From: Ditylenchus dipsaci
Taxonomy: Eukaryota > Nematoda > Chromadorea > Rhabditida > Anguinidae
DNA length: 64,000 nt
Direction: 5' to 3'
NCBI GenBank assembly: GCA_004194705.1
Contig: SADC01000063.1
Location: 1 to 64,000 of the forward strand
The notes below the pieces were generated by a model. That model saw only the letters and a list, made by a program, of their open reading frames with translations. It had not been told where the DNA came from and made no database searches. Of this stretch, positions 52,001 to 61,880 are shown piece after piece; positions within the stretch are counted from its first letter, which is position 1; every line of letters starts with the position of its first letter. The translations under genes were made by a program, and so were the position numbers.

Positions 52001-52440
52001 CTATGGCAGCTATGGATTTGCTGACGAAGAGTCAGAAAAGCCGACAAAGCGGAAAGCTTATGCAATCAATTGAAAAATGGAAGTTGTGAAGCACGCAAAA
52101 CTTATCTTTGTCCATTCGGCCAGCGAAAAATTCAACGTAGATTGGAGAACTGCAAGGGATTCAATTGAAAATGAGAATTACTTTTTTGCAAATCAGGTAA
52201 ATTTGCTTTGTTTAGATTTTTGCCTACTTTAAATTTCTCAGAGAATCGTTTTCAGCTGGAAAAGAACAGAAATGGTCTACACGGTGGCGGCCGTCTACTT
52301 CAACTCCAAGATCTTGACAGAGAACTGGCAGAATAAGTCCGTGAAAAGCGTGCAAAAAACTTTGGGTGTCCCGCTAGATCATCCGCCGAATTATTTTAGA
52401 GTTTTTTTATGAGAAATGCGTTGGATTTGACAATGGGTTT
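52001..52440 (+). pseudogene. Pogo/Tigger-type transposase remnant (DNA-binding half)
   Basis: The frame reads KRKAYAIN, a stop, then KMEVVKHAKLIFVHSASEKF and VDWRTARDSIENE; after an intron-like gap (GTAAAT...TTTTCAG, 52197-52256) it reads NGLHGGGRLLQLQDLDREL, AE, a stop where pogo-type proteins have Trp, VREKRAKNFG and, after another stop, MRNALDLTMGF. This is the order of the pogo-type helix-turn-helix/CENP-B DNA-binding domains. The catalytic DDE domain is missing and at least three in-frame stops disable it. Multiple pogo-type MITEs in the window (22132, 22641, 24472, 27475, 49711, 61119) fit past activity of such an enzyme. Confidence 0.75.
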
Positions 52441-53236
52441 TGTATAAAACTTTTTCACGATTTTATGATGATGGGGTTCACTATAGTGTTCGTCATCATT
52501 AAATGAAACCATCAGAAAACAGTGTAAAAGTTTACCCAAGCCACTCCTTTGCCATGCCTGTTTTTGCAACTGTCAGCGACTTTTTTTGTCAAGTTGACAA
52601 ACCAATTTCTAAAATTACCCCTAAACCACCCCCTCCCTCCCTTTGAAGTTGCTTTGTAACACTGCCCTCGGTGATTGAGGTAATCATTGTTACCATAATT
52701 CCCTCAGTCACATTGATACAACAGGTGAACCAAGGCGAATCAACCATTTTGAACATGAATCAAGTCCTCGAATTAAGGGTATGTCTGGCGAAAAAAATAT
52801 TACGTGAAACTCTTTTTTTGATGTATCTTCTTTTCATTCTTTATCCTCGCGATCATACGTTGTTTTTTTTATAAAATATACAAAGTGAAAGCATTTCTTG
52901 GTGCAGTTCTTCACAGTTTTTGTGTGTGAAAAAATGTGTGAAAAGATTTTCTTGGATATTAAAACCGTCCTGATTTCCGAAAAGTATACCCATTCCATGT
53001 TTCAATTTTTGACTTGTAAAACTAAACTTTCAATAGCCTCACGATACCACATCTGAAAGCTGAGATTCAGGGCTTTTAAATAAGTGCAAACATCACAGTC
53101 GACCCTCTTCGTGTTAAAAAATTAAAACTAAACCACAGAATTTACTAAAAAATCTTTTCAAAATTATAGATATCTGCTGATTTTATTTTAGTGAAATAAA
53201 AATTGTGAGTGAAAAAAGACAAAAATGAAAATCTTT
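52441..53236. other. Non-coding stretch
   Basis: No coding or strong repeat signal apart from the solo MITE-arm fragment at about 53056-53078. Confidence 0.35.
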
Positions 53237-53453
53237 TTATCTGAACATCCCGAGCTTTAATTCTAGTGCCCACTCTTTGAGATGCTTCGAACTAGATCCA
53301 CCTTTTTTTCCGTCGTTTCTTGGAGGGTTTTTATGATCATGAATGCTTTGTTTTGCTGCGGTCTCGTCTGCTTTCAAAAAAGCATATATCACTGATCCAC
53401 TAGTTATTCCTATCTCATGAAATGTTTTGCTTTCTGTCATTTCTATAGGGCAC
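53237..53453 (-). CDS. Candidate terminal exon, weakly ubiquitin-like
   Basis: On the minus strand a TTTTTTAG acceptor (53454-53456) opens a frame of 71 codons to the TAA at 53237-53239. It reads CPIEMTESKTFHEIGITSGS, VIYAFLKAD, then a Lys/Gly/Ser-rich segment and KEWALELKLGMFR. The K-T-F-H-E-I-G-I-T-S-G-S-V-I pattern resembles the loop and last strand of ubiquitin-like folds (as in TUG/ASPSCR1-type proteins), but this is a short match judged by eye. No upstream exon was identified; a family-E MITE lies immediately upstream. Confidence 0.45.
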
Positions 53454-53485
53454 CTAAAAAAATCAAAATAAAATAAGAAGCTTAT

Positions 53486-53883
53486 TAGGCTCTATGGCAC
53501 CAAGGTAGGCCAGAAAATATGCCTTCGTCCTCCCTGTCGTTTTTTTGGAAAATCGGTTTTTTCTTAGGTTTTGAAAACCGTTAATTTACTTTTTTGACCA
53601 TTCTAAAGCAAAAAAATTTTAGATAATGGTCAGAAAAATGGTCAGAAATTTTTTCGCCTTAGTCCCAAAGCTGATTGTTTTCACATGGATTTTTCTACTG
53701 TGTTTTTAGGCTTACAAAGGTTAGGCTACGCTAGGCCAGCATATTTAGGATAGGCTGGAGGCTATTTTTTTTCAAACTAAAAAAATGTACGAGTCTGTTT
53801 CAACAAGAATTTTTTTTTCGCAAAATGAACAACAGGGCGACCAAGGCATATTTTTAGGCGTATTCTTGAACACACATAGAGCC
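53486..53883. mobile_element. Family-E MITE, both ends visible
   Basis: GGCTCTATGGCACCAAGG...GCCTTCGTCCTCCCTGTCG on the left is mirrored by CAACAGGGCGACCAAGGC...ACACACATAGAGCC on the right. The same ends are seen singly at 47318 and 41977. Confidence 0.65.
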
Positions 53884-54335
53884 GCTTATTGTTTTACCAT
53901 AAAAATCTACAATTATTTCTGTTGTTTGATTATGAGGAAAACATCTTTAAATATCCGTAATAAAATAGATTGAATATTTAACAGTGTTGGAACAATGGTC
54001 TGTGAAGATTCCACCATGTTCTTTCACTCCAAAGCAACGCACTGTTACATAAATTTCGTTCATGAAGACTCTACAAAGTAACTAGTGTAACAAAAGTCTT
54101 GCAACTCCTTTTTAGTTGATTTTTTAAAGGAAAATTAATAAAACACAGAAATCCAACTGAAAGATTTTGTAGCTCTGCATATTTTTTTAAATTGGATAAC
54201 TTTTAAAAAATTTCAAAATTTTTGTGAAGTAAGGAGAAGCCAAGGCAATTTCAAACAATTTTTTTTCATATCTCAAATCTGATGATCGCAAAAACAGTTC
54301 ACATGAGGAATATTATTAAAGTTAAGTATCCGAAT

Positions 54336-55226
54336 CATAGCTGCACGCTGTCCAAAAAATAGCGCCAGCGCCAGCGCCGGCGCGGCAATTTTCAAAATTG
54401 AGCGCCAGCGCCGGAAAAAGCGCCAGCGCCGGCGCCAGAGCAGCCAAATTGAAAAAATCGCGCCAGCGCCAGCGCCGGTTTTTTGAACGAAGAAAAATCG
54501 CGCCGGCGCCAGCGCCGGCGATCTTGCTGGCGCCGTAAAAAGCGCCGGCGCACTCAAAAGCGGCTTTTCTACAAATTATTGACATAATTTTCAACATTTT
54601 TTATTCCACATCAAATATTATCAGGGCAGAATTGTATAGCAACATGGGATAGTGATAGTAGCCGATCAAACATCAGATGCAATAGGAAAGCTTTTTGATG
54701 ATGATGATGCCGAGGCCCAACAAATTGTTGACGAGTAGAAGGCCAGAAAAATAGCCAAGGGAATGAAAAAACAAAACGATGTTCTTGAAGTACTTATTGA
54801 ATGAAACGTATTGTTGCATATTCAAGTAACACCACTAGGAAATTTATATTTTTGAAGAAGTTTATAAATTAAAGGATTAGCATGAACTTGTTTTACAACA
54901 ACAATGACTTAATACAAAACAAAAAAGCGACAGTTTATAGCAATTCGTGAAAATTTGCGCACCGGTGCCAGCGCCGGTTTATTCACCATTTCACGCCAGC
55001 GCCGGCGCCAGCGCCGGCCTAGCCAGAAAAAATTTCGCGAGCGCCGGCGCCAGCGCCGGTCTAGTCAAAAAACTTGACGAGCGCCGGCCAGCGCCGGCCT
55101 AGTCAAAATATTCGCGCCAGCGCCGGAAAAAGCGCCGGCGCTATGAGCGCCCGGCGCTTAAAAAGCGCCGGGCGCCGGCGCTGGGCTGCTAGCGCCGGCG
55201 CTGGCGCTGGCGCTCGTGCAGCTATG
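54336..55226. mobile_element. hAT-type element with GCGCCGGC arrays and a coding fragment
   Basis: Ends CATAGCTGCACG and CGTGCAGCTATG are perfect inverted repeats and the perfect 8-bp repeat ATCCGAAT flanks the element (54328-54335, 55227-55234). GC arrays occupy 54361-54555 and 54960-55215; the AT-rich middle holds a coding-like fragment at 54662-54804. 891 bp, no transposase. Confidence 0.9.
54662..54804 (+). pseudogene. Coding-like fragment inside the GC hAT element
   Basis: Read from GAT 54664 to TGA 54802-54804: DQTSDAIGKLFDDDDAEAQQ, IVDE, one in-frame TAG, then KARKIAKGMKKQNDVLEVL and IE. The acid-then-basic composition is that of a protein C-terminus. It follows a GATAGTAG acceptor-like site. 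It may be a gene piece captured by the element or the end of a gene into which arrays were built. Family unknown. Confidence 0.4.
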
Positions 55227-55352
55227 ATCCGAATCTTAATGTAGTTGATAAAAATTTAAAAAAAATCGAAAATAGAAAATTGCAAGGATAAGATTTCCGA
55301 CCATTTTTTTCAGAAATTGAATTTTTTTCTAAAAAAGTAAAAACTGGATTCC

Positions 55353-55662
55353 AAGGGGTATTCTCGTCGCCGATAGGAATATTTTGAAAGGCGCGTACCA
55401 GTGAAATTCAAACGAGAATTAATTTGATGAAATTTGGAACAGCCGAAAATTTTTTTATACCTTTAGTTGGAATCGAACCCACGACTATAGTTCTCAACAG
55501 CATCAAAACTTTGGCGTTTTGTAAGTAACAAAAATGCATCAAAATTCAAAAAGCAGCATCAAACTTATTCGCCGCAAGTTATTGAGCTAAATAATTCTTT
55601 TTTTGAATTGATCTGGTACACGCTTTTCATAATATTTCCATTGGTGGCGAGAATGCCCCTTT
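55353..55662. mobile_element. MITE family F, second copy
   Basis: Ends AAGGGGTATTCTCGTCGCC and GGCGAGAATGCCCCTT with GGAATATTTTGAAAGGCGCG inside; it matches 23021-23332. The centre again carries a T-arm-like GGAATCGAACCCACGAC at about 55470. Confidence 0.7.
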
Positions 55663-55849
55663 AAGGACAGTATTTTCAATTTTTTTGTGCTGTTTCAAGT
55701 TTTCGTTGTTTTTGATTTTCGTGAAAACGATCAGCGAAAACATCATCCTTGCAATATTTGGAATCAGACTCTCGATAAAGAACTGAAAACAAATTTAAAA
55801 TATTGGGCTAGAAAATGTCAGACCCAAGGCGGGAACAAACTTCTGTCCT

Positions 55850-56215
55850 TGAAGGACCATTGCTGTCTACGGCCACGGAAATTTGGACTTTTTGAACTGC
55901 CGGGGGATAGCTAAATTACCGCGAAAATTAATTTTTTCAATTATTTATTATTTTAATTTTATTTATAATTCATGTGTATTGATCGAAGCGAGTCTTCAGA
56001 AACTATAAGTAAGGTGTAGTGCAGTGGCTGTGTTAGATCTTGTCCGATCTGGCAATGTCGAGCAACGTTGGGCTCGACTAGTAGATCATTCAAAATTTTG
56101 GAAAATTTAATTTGCAAACTAACAATATTTCAAAAAATATTTTCGCAGTAATTTAGCTGTCCCCACCAATTCAAAAAGCCCAAATTTCAGTGGCCGTAGG
56201 CAGCAATTTTCCTTA
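55850..56215. mobile_element. TIR element next to a second TIR element
   Basis: TTGCTGTCTACGGCCACGGA and GGGGGATAGCTAAATTAC on the left are mirrored by GTAATTTAGCTGTCCCC and GTGGCCGTAGGCAGCAATTTT on the right. Upstream, 55700-55850 resembles pogo-type MITE interior (CCCAAGGCGGGAACAAACTT), so the boundary may be further left. Confidence 0.55.
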
Positions 56216-56448
56216 AAAGGGCATGCCCGTGCGTTTCAAAAAGTTAAGGCAGGACCAGCAATTTTTTTTGAATCGTTCTATTTTTCACTCATTTTGCGTC
56301 GAATCTAATATTAATGACCCTATACTACTTTTAAAAACTGGGCAGAAACTTAAAAAATCTGAATGCGTATGCATGTGAAACTTGATCGAGAAAGAAAAAA
56401 GTGCTGGTCCCCGCCTTTTCTCCGTGTCGGGCACGGGCATGCCCTTTA
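56215..56448. mobile_element. MITE with AAAGGGCATGCCCGTGC ends
   Basis: Inverted ends AAAAGGGCATGCCCGTGC and GCACGGGCATGCCCTTTA, with inner pair GGCAGGACCAGCA / GTGCTGGTCCCCGCC. 234 bp. The ends resemble family F (AAGGGCATGC). Confidence 0.7.
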
Positions 56449-56974
56449 AATCGAAAGTGGACTGTTAATAGAACAAGAAGACGGAATAAAAAAACACGAT
56501 ACAATTTTGAAAAGAAAATTCAGAACAAGCTTTTCTGAATTCTTATTTTTAACATTTATTGGAAAGCATGAAAGCGCTTAAAAATTTTTAAAAGATTTTT
56601 TTAAGTAAATTTTTTTGAAAAAGCTTACCCTTTAGTCAAAAACACGAAGAATAGAATCACAGGAAGGTCTTGAAATCGCATCATTAGATCGCTGCAATAT
56701 TGCTAAGTAAATTTTGTTTAAAAACCCAAGCTCTTTTCAATTTGTTTGAGTAAAGTCGAAGCTTAAAAGCAACAGAAACTCGACTGTGGTCGTGCTTCGG
56801 AAAAAATAGTTCAGCTCGGGAAATGCCTTGGGTACTGAGCCATACTCAGCCATGCGAGAACCGGACAAATGGAAAAGCGCCACCATGAATTTTAAAGAAT
56901 TTTAAAATTAAAAAGTTTTGAGGACGTGTTTTACAGGTGACATTTATCTTTGTGAATGCGACTTTTAAAGGCCG

Positions 56975-57670
56975 GAGTACACTATAGCGAGTCCTCCAAA
57001 ATGGCCTAAAAGCATGTTTATTTGCTGTCTTGATGCTCGAAACGTGTAGAAATCACGTTTATATGTGTGGAAAGCAATTTTAGAAAAAAAAAATTTGGAC
57101 TAAATTTTGGCTTTTTGGGAGGACCAATGTGAACCACCTATTGAGGGTACCTCAATGTCCTAAATTTAAAACTTTTTACTCTATTTTCTTACTGGACTAG
57201 GCAAAAAGAGTAACTAATGCATTTTGTTATGAGTCTTCTCGGATTCATCTCTAAGGTGAGTGAGTGCGCGGATCTCTAACTAACCGACCCCGTGCGGCTC
57301 TCGAGGGCGCAGGGGCTTGCTTAGGATTGAGATGCGCACACCACAAACCTTAGACACAAATCACTCAAAAGTGACTCTAAATGCATGAGAAGCATGCATA
57401 CCAGAGTTTATTTATGCGGTAGGCAGTATTCATAACCATGTTCAAATCCTATCTTTGAAAAATGTAAATTGGGTTCGATAGCATTCAGGTACCTTCCATA
57501 GGTCCTTGGTCCCCTAAGGCAAGAAGTTAAAATTTGGTCAGATTTTTTTTTCTAAAATTGGTCTTCCCACACCTAAAAACGTGTTTTCTACATGTTTAAA
57601 GCATTAAAGTAGCAAAAAAAACATGCTTTTTGGACCATTTTGGAAGAACTCGTATATTGTGCTTTAGCCG
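56975..57670. mobile_element. Third type of TIR element with module A at its centre
   Basis: Left arm landmarks CCAAAATGGCCTAAAAGCATG and AATTTTAGAAAAAAAAAATTT are mirrored at 57540-57660 (CATGCTTTTTGGACCATTTTGG). Module A occupies 57235-57450. The outer ends differ from those of the 9829 and 44166 elements. Confidence 0.65.
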
Positions 57671-57776
57671 CTTTAAATCCCATAAAGGTTTTTCTCTACC
57701 TTTTTGTGCGCGCACAATCAACCTGGCTATCAGAAAAGTCCTGCAACGACAATAAAGAGGCCATTATTTTGTGATA

Positions 57777-57987
57777 CACCGTATTTCTTTTAATAAGGCG
57801 GCCGGTCGTTTTTTTTTGGATGCCAAAAAATCGGAAAACTATCAGCTCGATGTCAAAATTTTTAGAATAGTGGTGGAGCTCGTGGGAGACAAGAAAACAC
57901 AAAAACAGCTTTGCAAAAAAATTTCTCTCGGGTGAGATACCGATCCTAACAGTCGAGGAGACCCCCTTATTAAAGAAAATCTGGTGT
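57777..57987. mobile_element. Family-B MITE, diverged
   Basis: ACACCGTATTTCTTTTAATAAG at the left and CTTATTAAAGAAAATCTGGTG at the right; the interior keeps the GCTCGTGGGAGACAAGAAAA block seen at 15085. Confidence 0.65.
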
Positions 57988-58466
57988 CCCGAAATTATTT
58001 CGTATATTGAAATTTTTGGCATATTTTAGTATTTTTGGCCAAATGTTATTTTCGAAACTTAGCAAAAAGTCTATTTTCCAAGTATTAGTAATAGTATGCG
58101 TAACAATTTTAAGACCCATCGGAACATTATGGCTCTTCAGTCTCATTGCAAGACTTACACTTCAACTGCATTGTTTCATGCAGTTTTCGCCCCTCCATGA
58201 AATCGGGACTTGAACGACTCCCGTGTCAAATTAGGCGGAATTAGCCGCCTTATGCGGTGCGTAAAGAGACGGATCCGAAAATTATGGTCTTTTTAATGTC
58301 GTTGCAAGACTTTTCCGACAACTGTATGTATACCTGATGACCAAAATCAAGGTTGGAATCTCAGCTGAGCACGACTCCTGTGTCAGAATTGAAACGGCTA
58401 TGTTATGCTATTTTCAAATCCTCTGCATATCTAAAACGAATGATTTTTATTTTCTGTGTTCCCTAG

Positions 58467-58686
58467 ATCTTCTTTCACTACCTTTCTGGATAGACAATTT
58501 AAACAAATAAGCTATGGCCTAAAAATATTTTTCACGCTGCGAAAAATCAATTTCGACAGCAAGATCGACGATCTATTTTCAGACTATTTTAGAGAGAAGA
58601 CAGCAAGGCTCCGATCTTGGTTTAATGATCAGAAAATGGTCGGTATGGAATATTTCGTCCGGCAAAAAGAGCGCTCAAGAAAATAA
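58467..58686 (+). CDS. Candidate terminal exon, unidentified
   Basis: A TTCCCTAG acceptor opens a 73-codon frame to TAA 58684-58686: SSFTTFLDRQFKQISYGLK, KINFDSKIDDLFSDYFREK and TARLRSWFNDQKMVGMEYFV, ending in KERSRK. The charged, aromatic-rich composition is convincingly protein-like. I do not recognise the family. Upstream, 58000-58400 contains two diverged copies of a ~140-bp block (TATGGCTCTT..., GACTCCNGTGTCA) and no clear partner exon. Confidence 0.5.
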
Positions 58687-58734
58687 CTTAGAGGGCCTCG
58701 AAAAGAAAATAAGTAATTAATTTTTTTTAATACC

Positions 58735-59060
58735 CAGTTGAAAAATACGTGTTGTTATGATTTTAACACTCGAATTGCTGTTTGTAACTTCAGTGCTAGC
58801 TGTGCAGAATTTCATGCTGAACAAGATAAGGCTTTTTATTTTTTCTTAAACTATGAAAAAGTAACTTTAAAAAAGCTTTAAAATATGATTTTCTACCGAA
58901 GTCTTGTTTTAATTGAATGTGTGTTGCAAAATCACCAAATATTTTATTGCTCATGATATAATATTTGAAAAAAGGCAATATACAGATCATATCTTCAATA
59001 TACCGAAACACAAGAAAACGCCCAAAAAACAACATTGAAAGCAAGGCAGTTATTTCGGGG
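58735..59060. repeat. Local triplicated segment, copy 1
   Basis: TTTTAACACTCGAATTGCTG, AATTTCATGCTGAACAAGAT and AAAGGCAATATACAGATCAT are shared with 59757-60085, in the same order and orientation. About 90% similar by eye. Confidence 0.8.
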
Positions 59061-59429
59061 TCTGCGAAAACACATATACAGTCAAACCTCTAGCGTGGCA
59101 GTTGAAAGAGGTGTTTATTTATAGGCATTATATTTGCGAAAACAAAATCTAGTGAACATTTTATTTTCCTCCCTTTAAGTTTTCCAATGCTGTCATAAAA
59201 TTTATCGCAACTTGTAACTTGAAAAAGCAACGTCCGAAACGCAACATATATTAATAAAAAAAATCTGAGTTCGCAAGAAAAAATTGATTTTTTTGTCAGT
59301 ATTCCACGCCCCCCCCATTTTTTCGAAAAATCCGATTCCAGTGTACCACCTTGACCACACCCCCATCTGCGAACCAAGTTGTTAAGAAGTGTCCAACAAC
59401 CATTTTTTTGCCATAATTTGGCTATAAAA

Positions 59430-59756
59430 AACTAGAAAAGTAATTTAAAAGGAGACAAAGGGCCGTATTGGAAGGGCAAGGAAAAAACACAGTGGTCCTC
59501 TTTTCCGGCTGCTTTGCCATGTTCTTCAACTCAGGCCATGGCAAAAATAAACTTTATATGCATTGTATGATCTCTAACTCTTTAACTCGCATCTCTAGCT
59601 CTCAAGCCACCTGCACCCCTTCGCGGGCGCAGGGGGCTTAGAGTTGAGATGCGCACACCCACATACCTTGGACACTCTGGACGCATGAAAAATGTATGCA
59701 TAACCGAGTTTTTTTCATGCGGTAGTCCCAGTTAACAAGACAATGTTCAAATTAAC
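59430..59756. mobile_element. Module A element, diverged
   Basis: Left arm CCGTATTGGAAGGGCAAGGA, centre CCCCTTCGCGGGCGCAGGGG, then GAGATGCGCACACCCACATA and the GCGGTAGTCCCAG tail of module A. The CAAATCACTCG half-site is deleted here. Copy 2 of the triplicated segment starts directly after it. Confidence 0.65.
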
Positions 59757-60085
59757 TTTTAACACTCGAATAACTGTTTATAACTTCAGTGCTACCAGTG
59801 CAGAATTTCATGCTGAACAAGATAGAGCTTTTTATTTTTTTTAAACTATGAAAAAGTAACTTTAAAAAAGCTCTAAAATATGATTTTTTACCGAACTCTT
59901 TTTTAATGGAATGTGTGTTGCATAATTTACCAAATATTTATTGCTCATGATATACTATTTAAAAGGCAATATACAGATTATATCTTCAATATACTGACAC
60001 AAAACAGCCAACAGCCAACACTATCTTTTGAAAAAAGGTTCATGAGCAAAACAAGACACGCTGGTCACGAACCCGGTGTCAGATT
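59757..60085. repeat. Local triplicated segment, copy 2
   Basis: Covers all of copy 1 and extends through AACAGCCAACAGCCAACACT and GACACGCTGGTCACGAACCC, which are shared with copy 3. Confidence 0.8.
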
Positions 60086-60221
60086 TTTCTATTTACTAGC
60101 GAAAACAATTTCACGCTAAAAACAGTATAACTCTGAAATGATACATTTATTGAATTGTTCATAACTTCTCATTGTGCATCCTTCTTTGAAATTTTAAACC
60201 ATCTCATGCCATATATTAGTA

Positions 60222-60436
60222 AAGCTAGGGTGGCTGCGGACTCGGGTACCGGGAAATTAAAGCACGGACAATTCAGCTTTTTGAGAACTGTTCTCGAAAA
60301 AAAACTCATATATAGGACAACTCTACGCAATTATACTGATATTCTTGAATACCGACCTAATGCGAGATTCATCCTTAAGACAGCTCATTCCAATGAAAAC
60401 TCGTCTTTAATTTACCAAATATTTTATTGCTCATGA
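60222..60436 (+). CDS. Coding-like exon, unidentified
   Basis: After an ATATTAG site the plus strand reads KARVAADSGTGKLKHGQFSF, LRTVLEKKLIYRTTLRNYTD and ILEYRPNARFILKTAHSNEN before running into copy 3 of the local repeat. Basic, protein-like composition; no donor or stop inside the non-repeated part. Family unknown; it could be a transposase fragment. Confidence 0.3.
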
Positions 60437-60566
60437 TATACTATTTAAAAAGGCAATATACAGATTATATCTTCAATATACTGAAACACAAAACAGCCAA
60501 CAGCCAACACTATCTTTGAAAAAAGGTTCATGAGCAAAACAAGACACGCTGGTCACGAACCCGTCT
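60411..60566. repeat. Local triplicated segment, copy 3 (partial)
   Basis: Begins at TTTACCAAATATTTTATTGC and runs to GGTCACGAACCCG; nearly identical to the second half of copy 2 apart from short indels. Confidence 0.85.
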
Positions 60567-61118
60567 TAGCATGAAAGTTTCGAATTATGGAAAAGTCGAT
60601 TTAAAATAAGGTTGGATTTCCTGGCAACTCGACCCCATCTGTGTTCCGACTTCAAACATTCAGGCTTCTGCCTTTTCGTGTAATTTTATGTTCGTTTCTC
60701 TCTCTTCTTAACTTTAACTTCCCCTTTTCGTGTCTTTTGACTGTGCAGTTTTGCCCAAAATTCAATATTTTTCTGGCAATTTTCAATGAACCATATTATT
60801 GTACGTAAAATTGTCTTACAAATCTTGTTTGATGAGACCAAAATTAAGATTTTACCCACTCGAGAGCGCGAACCTGGGGTGGGTACCAATAGGGTAGGTG
60901 TATATCGGAGCCGGGAGCTGAGCCAAGGGTGGAGCTGCGCACCTCCTTGGACCAGACATTGATTTCGACCACGACACGACGTCGACCTAGACAAAACCTA
61001 GAAGTGTGACCAAGGGGATAATTTTTTTTTCACAACTTTTATTTGCAAGCAAATCATTTAATGACAATTTGTAGGATTTTTTGAAAACATTTTGATACTA
61101 CTATAGTCATAATGTTTA
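60567..61118. other. Non-coding stretch, GC-rich end
   Basis: 60850-61000 is less AT-rich, and on the minus strand it contains TGGCTCAGCTCCCGG and AGGTTCGCGCTCTCG, loosely like Pol III boxes A and B about 50 bp apart. This is too weak to call a SINE or tRNA. Confidence 0.3.
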
Positions 61119-61536
61119 CAGTCGACTCTCAATAAACCGCCACCCCCAAAGTTCGTTCCCGCCTTGGGTCCGACAGTTTTTTACCTCGATTTTTGAAATA
61201 TTTTGCAAACCTGATTCGTCAGTCTAATCCGAAAGATCGTACAGATTCTGATTTTACTGGTCGTTTTTCGGAATGGTAACACTTTGCCAAAGCGACACGC
61301 GCCTCTCGATAAAGCGCCACCCTATTTTTAGAAAAGGGTGGCGGTTTATCGAGAGGCGCGGGTCTTCACGCCAAAAAAAGTACCATTCCGAAAAACGACC
61401 GTAAAATCAGAAATATGTACTATTTTTCGGATAAGACTGACGAATCAAGTTTGGGCAAAATATTTCTAAAATCGAAGTAAAAAAAAGTTCGGACGCAAGG
61501 CGGGAACGAACTTTTGGGGTGGCGGTTTATCGAGAG
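61119..61536. mobile_element. Palindromic pogo-type MITE, diverged
   Basis: Left end CAGTCGACTCTCAATAAACC; the interior matches the 27475-27898 element in order (GTTCGTTCCCGCC, GGTCGTTTTTCGGAAT, central CGATAAAGCGCCACCC hairpin, GGCGGGAACGAACTTTTGGG). The right terminal CAGTC complement is missing. Confidence 0.8.
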
Positions 61537-61589
61537 AAATATAATGTTTGAGCATGTATTCGTTTGGCATCTCCTCTTCTGCTGTAATT

Positions 61590-61850
61590 ATGGTTTCTCC
61601 AGGGTGCACATGTTGCCATCAAGCAAAGATGGTGGTGAGAAGGAAAATTTAAATGGTACATGTAACTGTCGCATGTTGCCATCACTCGCAATCGAGAAAC
61701 TTAGATTGAGGAAATTCCTGGTGCACATGTTGCCATCATCTCGCAATGATGTGGTGAGAAGGACAAAGTTAAATGGTATTGATTGAGGAAATTCCTGGTG
61801 CACATGTTGCCATCATCTCGCAATTTGGTGAGAAGGACATACTGTGTGAA
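61590..61850 (+). repeat. Tandem ~78-bp repeat, 3-4 copies
   Basis: GTGCACATGTTGCCATCATC with GGTGAGAAGGACA recurs at 61600, 61720 and 61798; the last two copies are near identical. The first is diverged and includes a half copy at 61670-61690. Lies just upstream of a peptidase exon. Confidence 0.75.
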
Positions 61851-61880
61851 CTTCAAAAGTAGTCAAAGTCATCTCAACAG

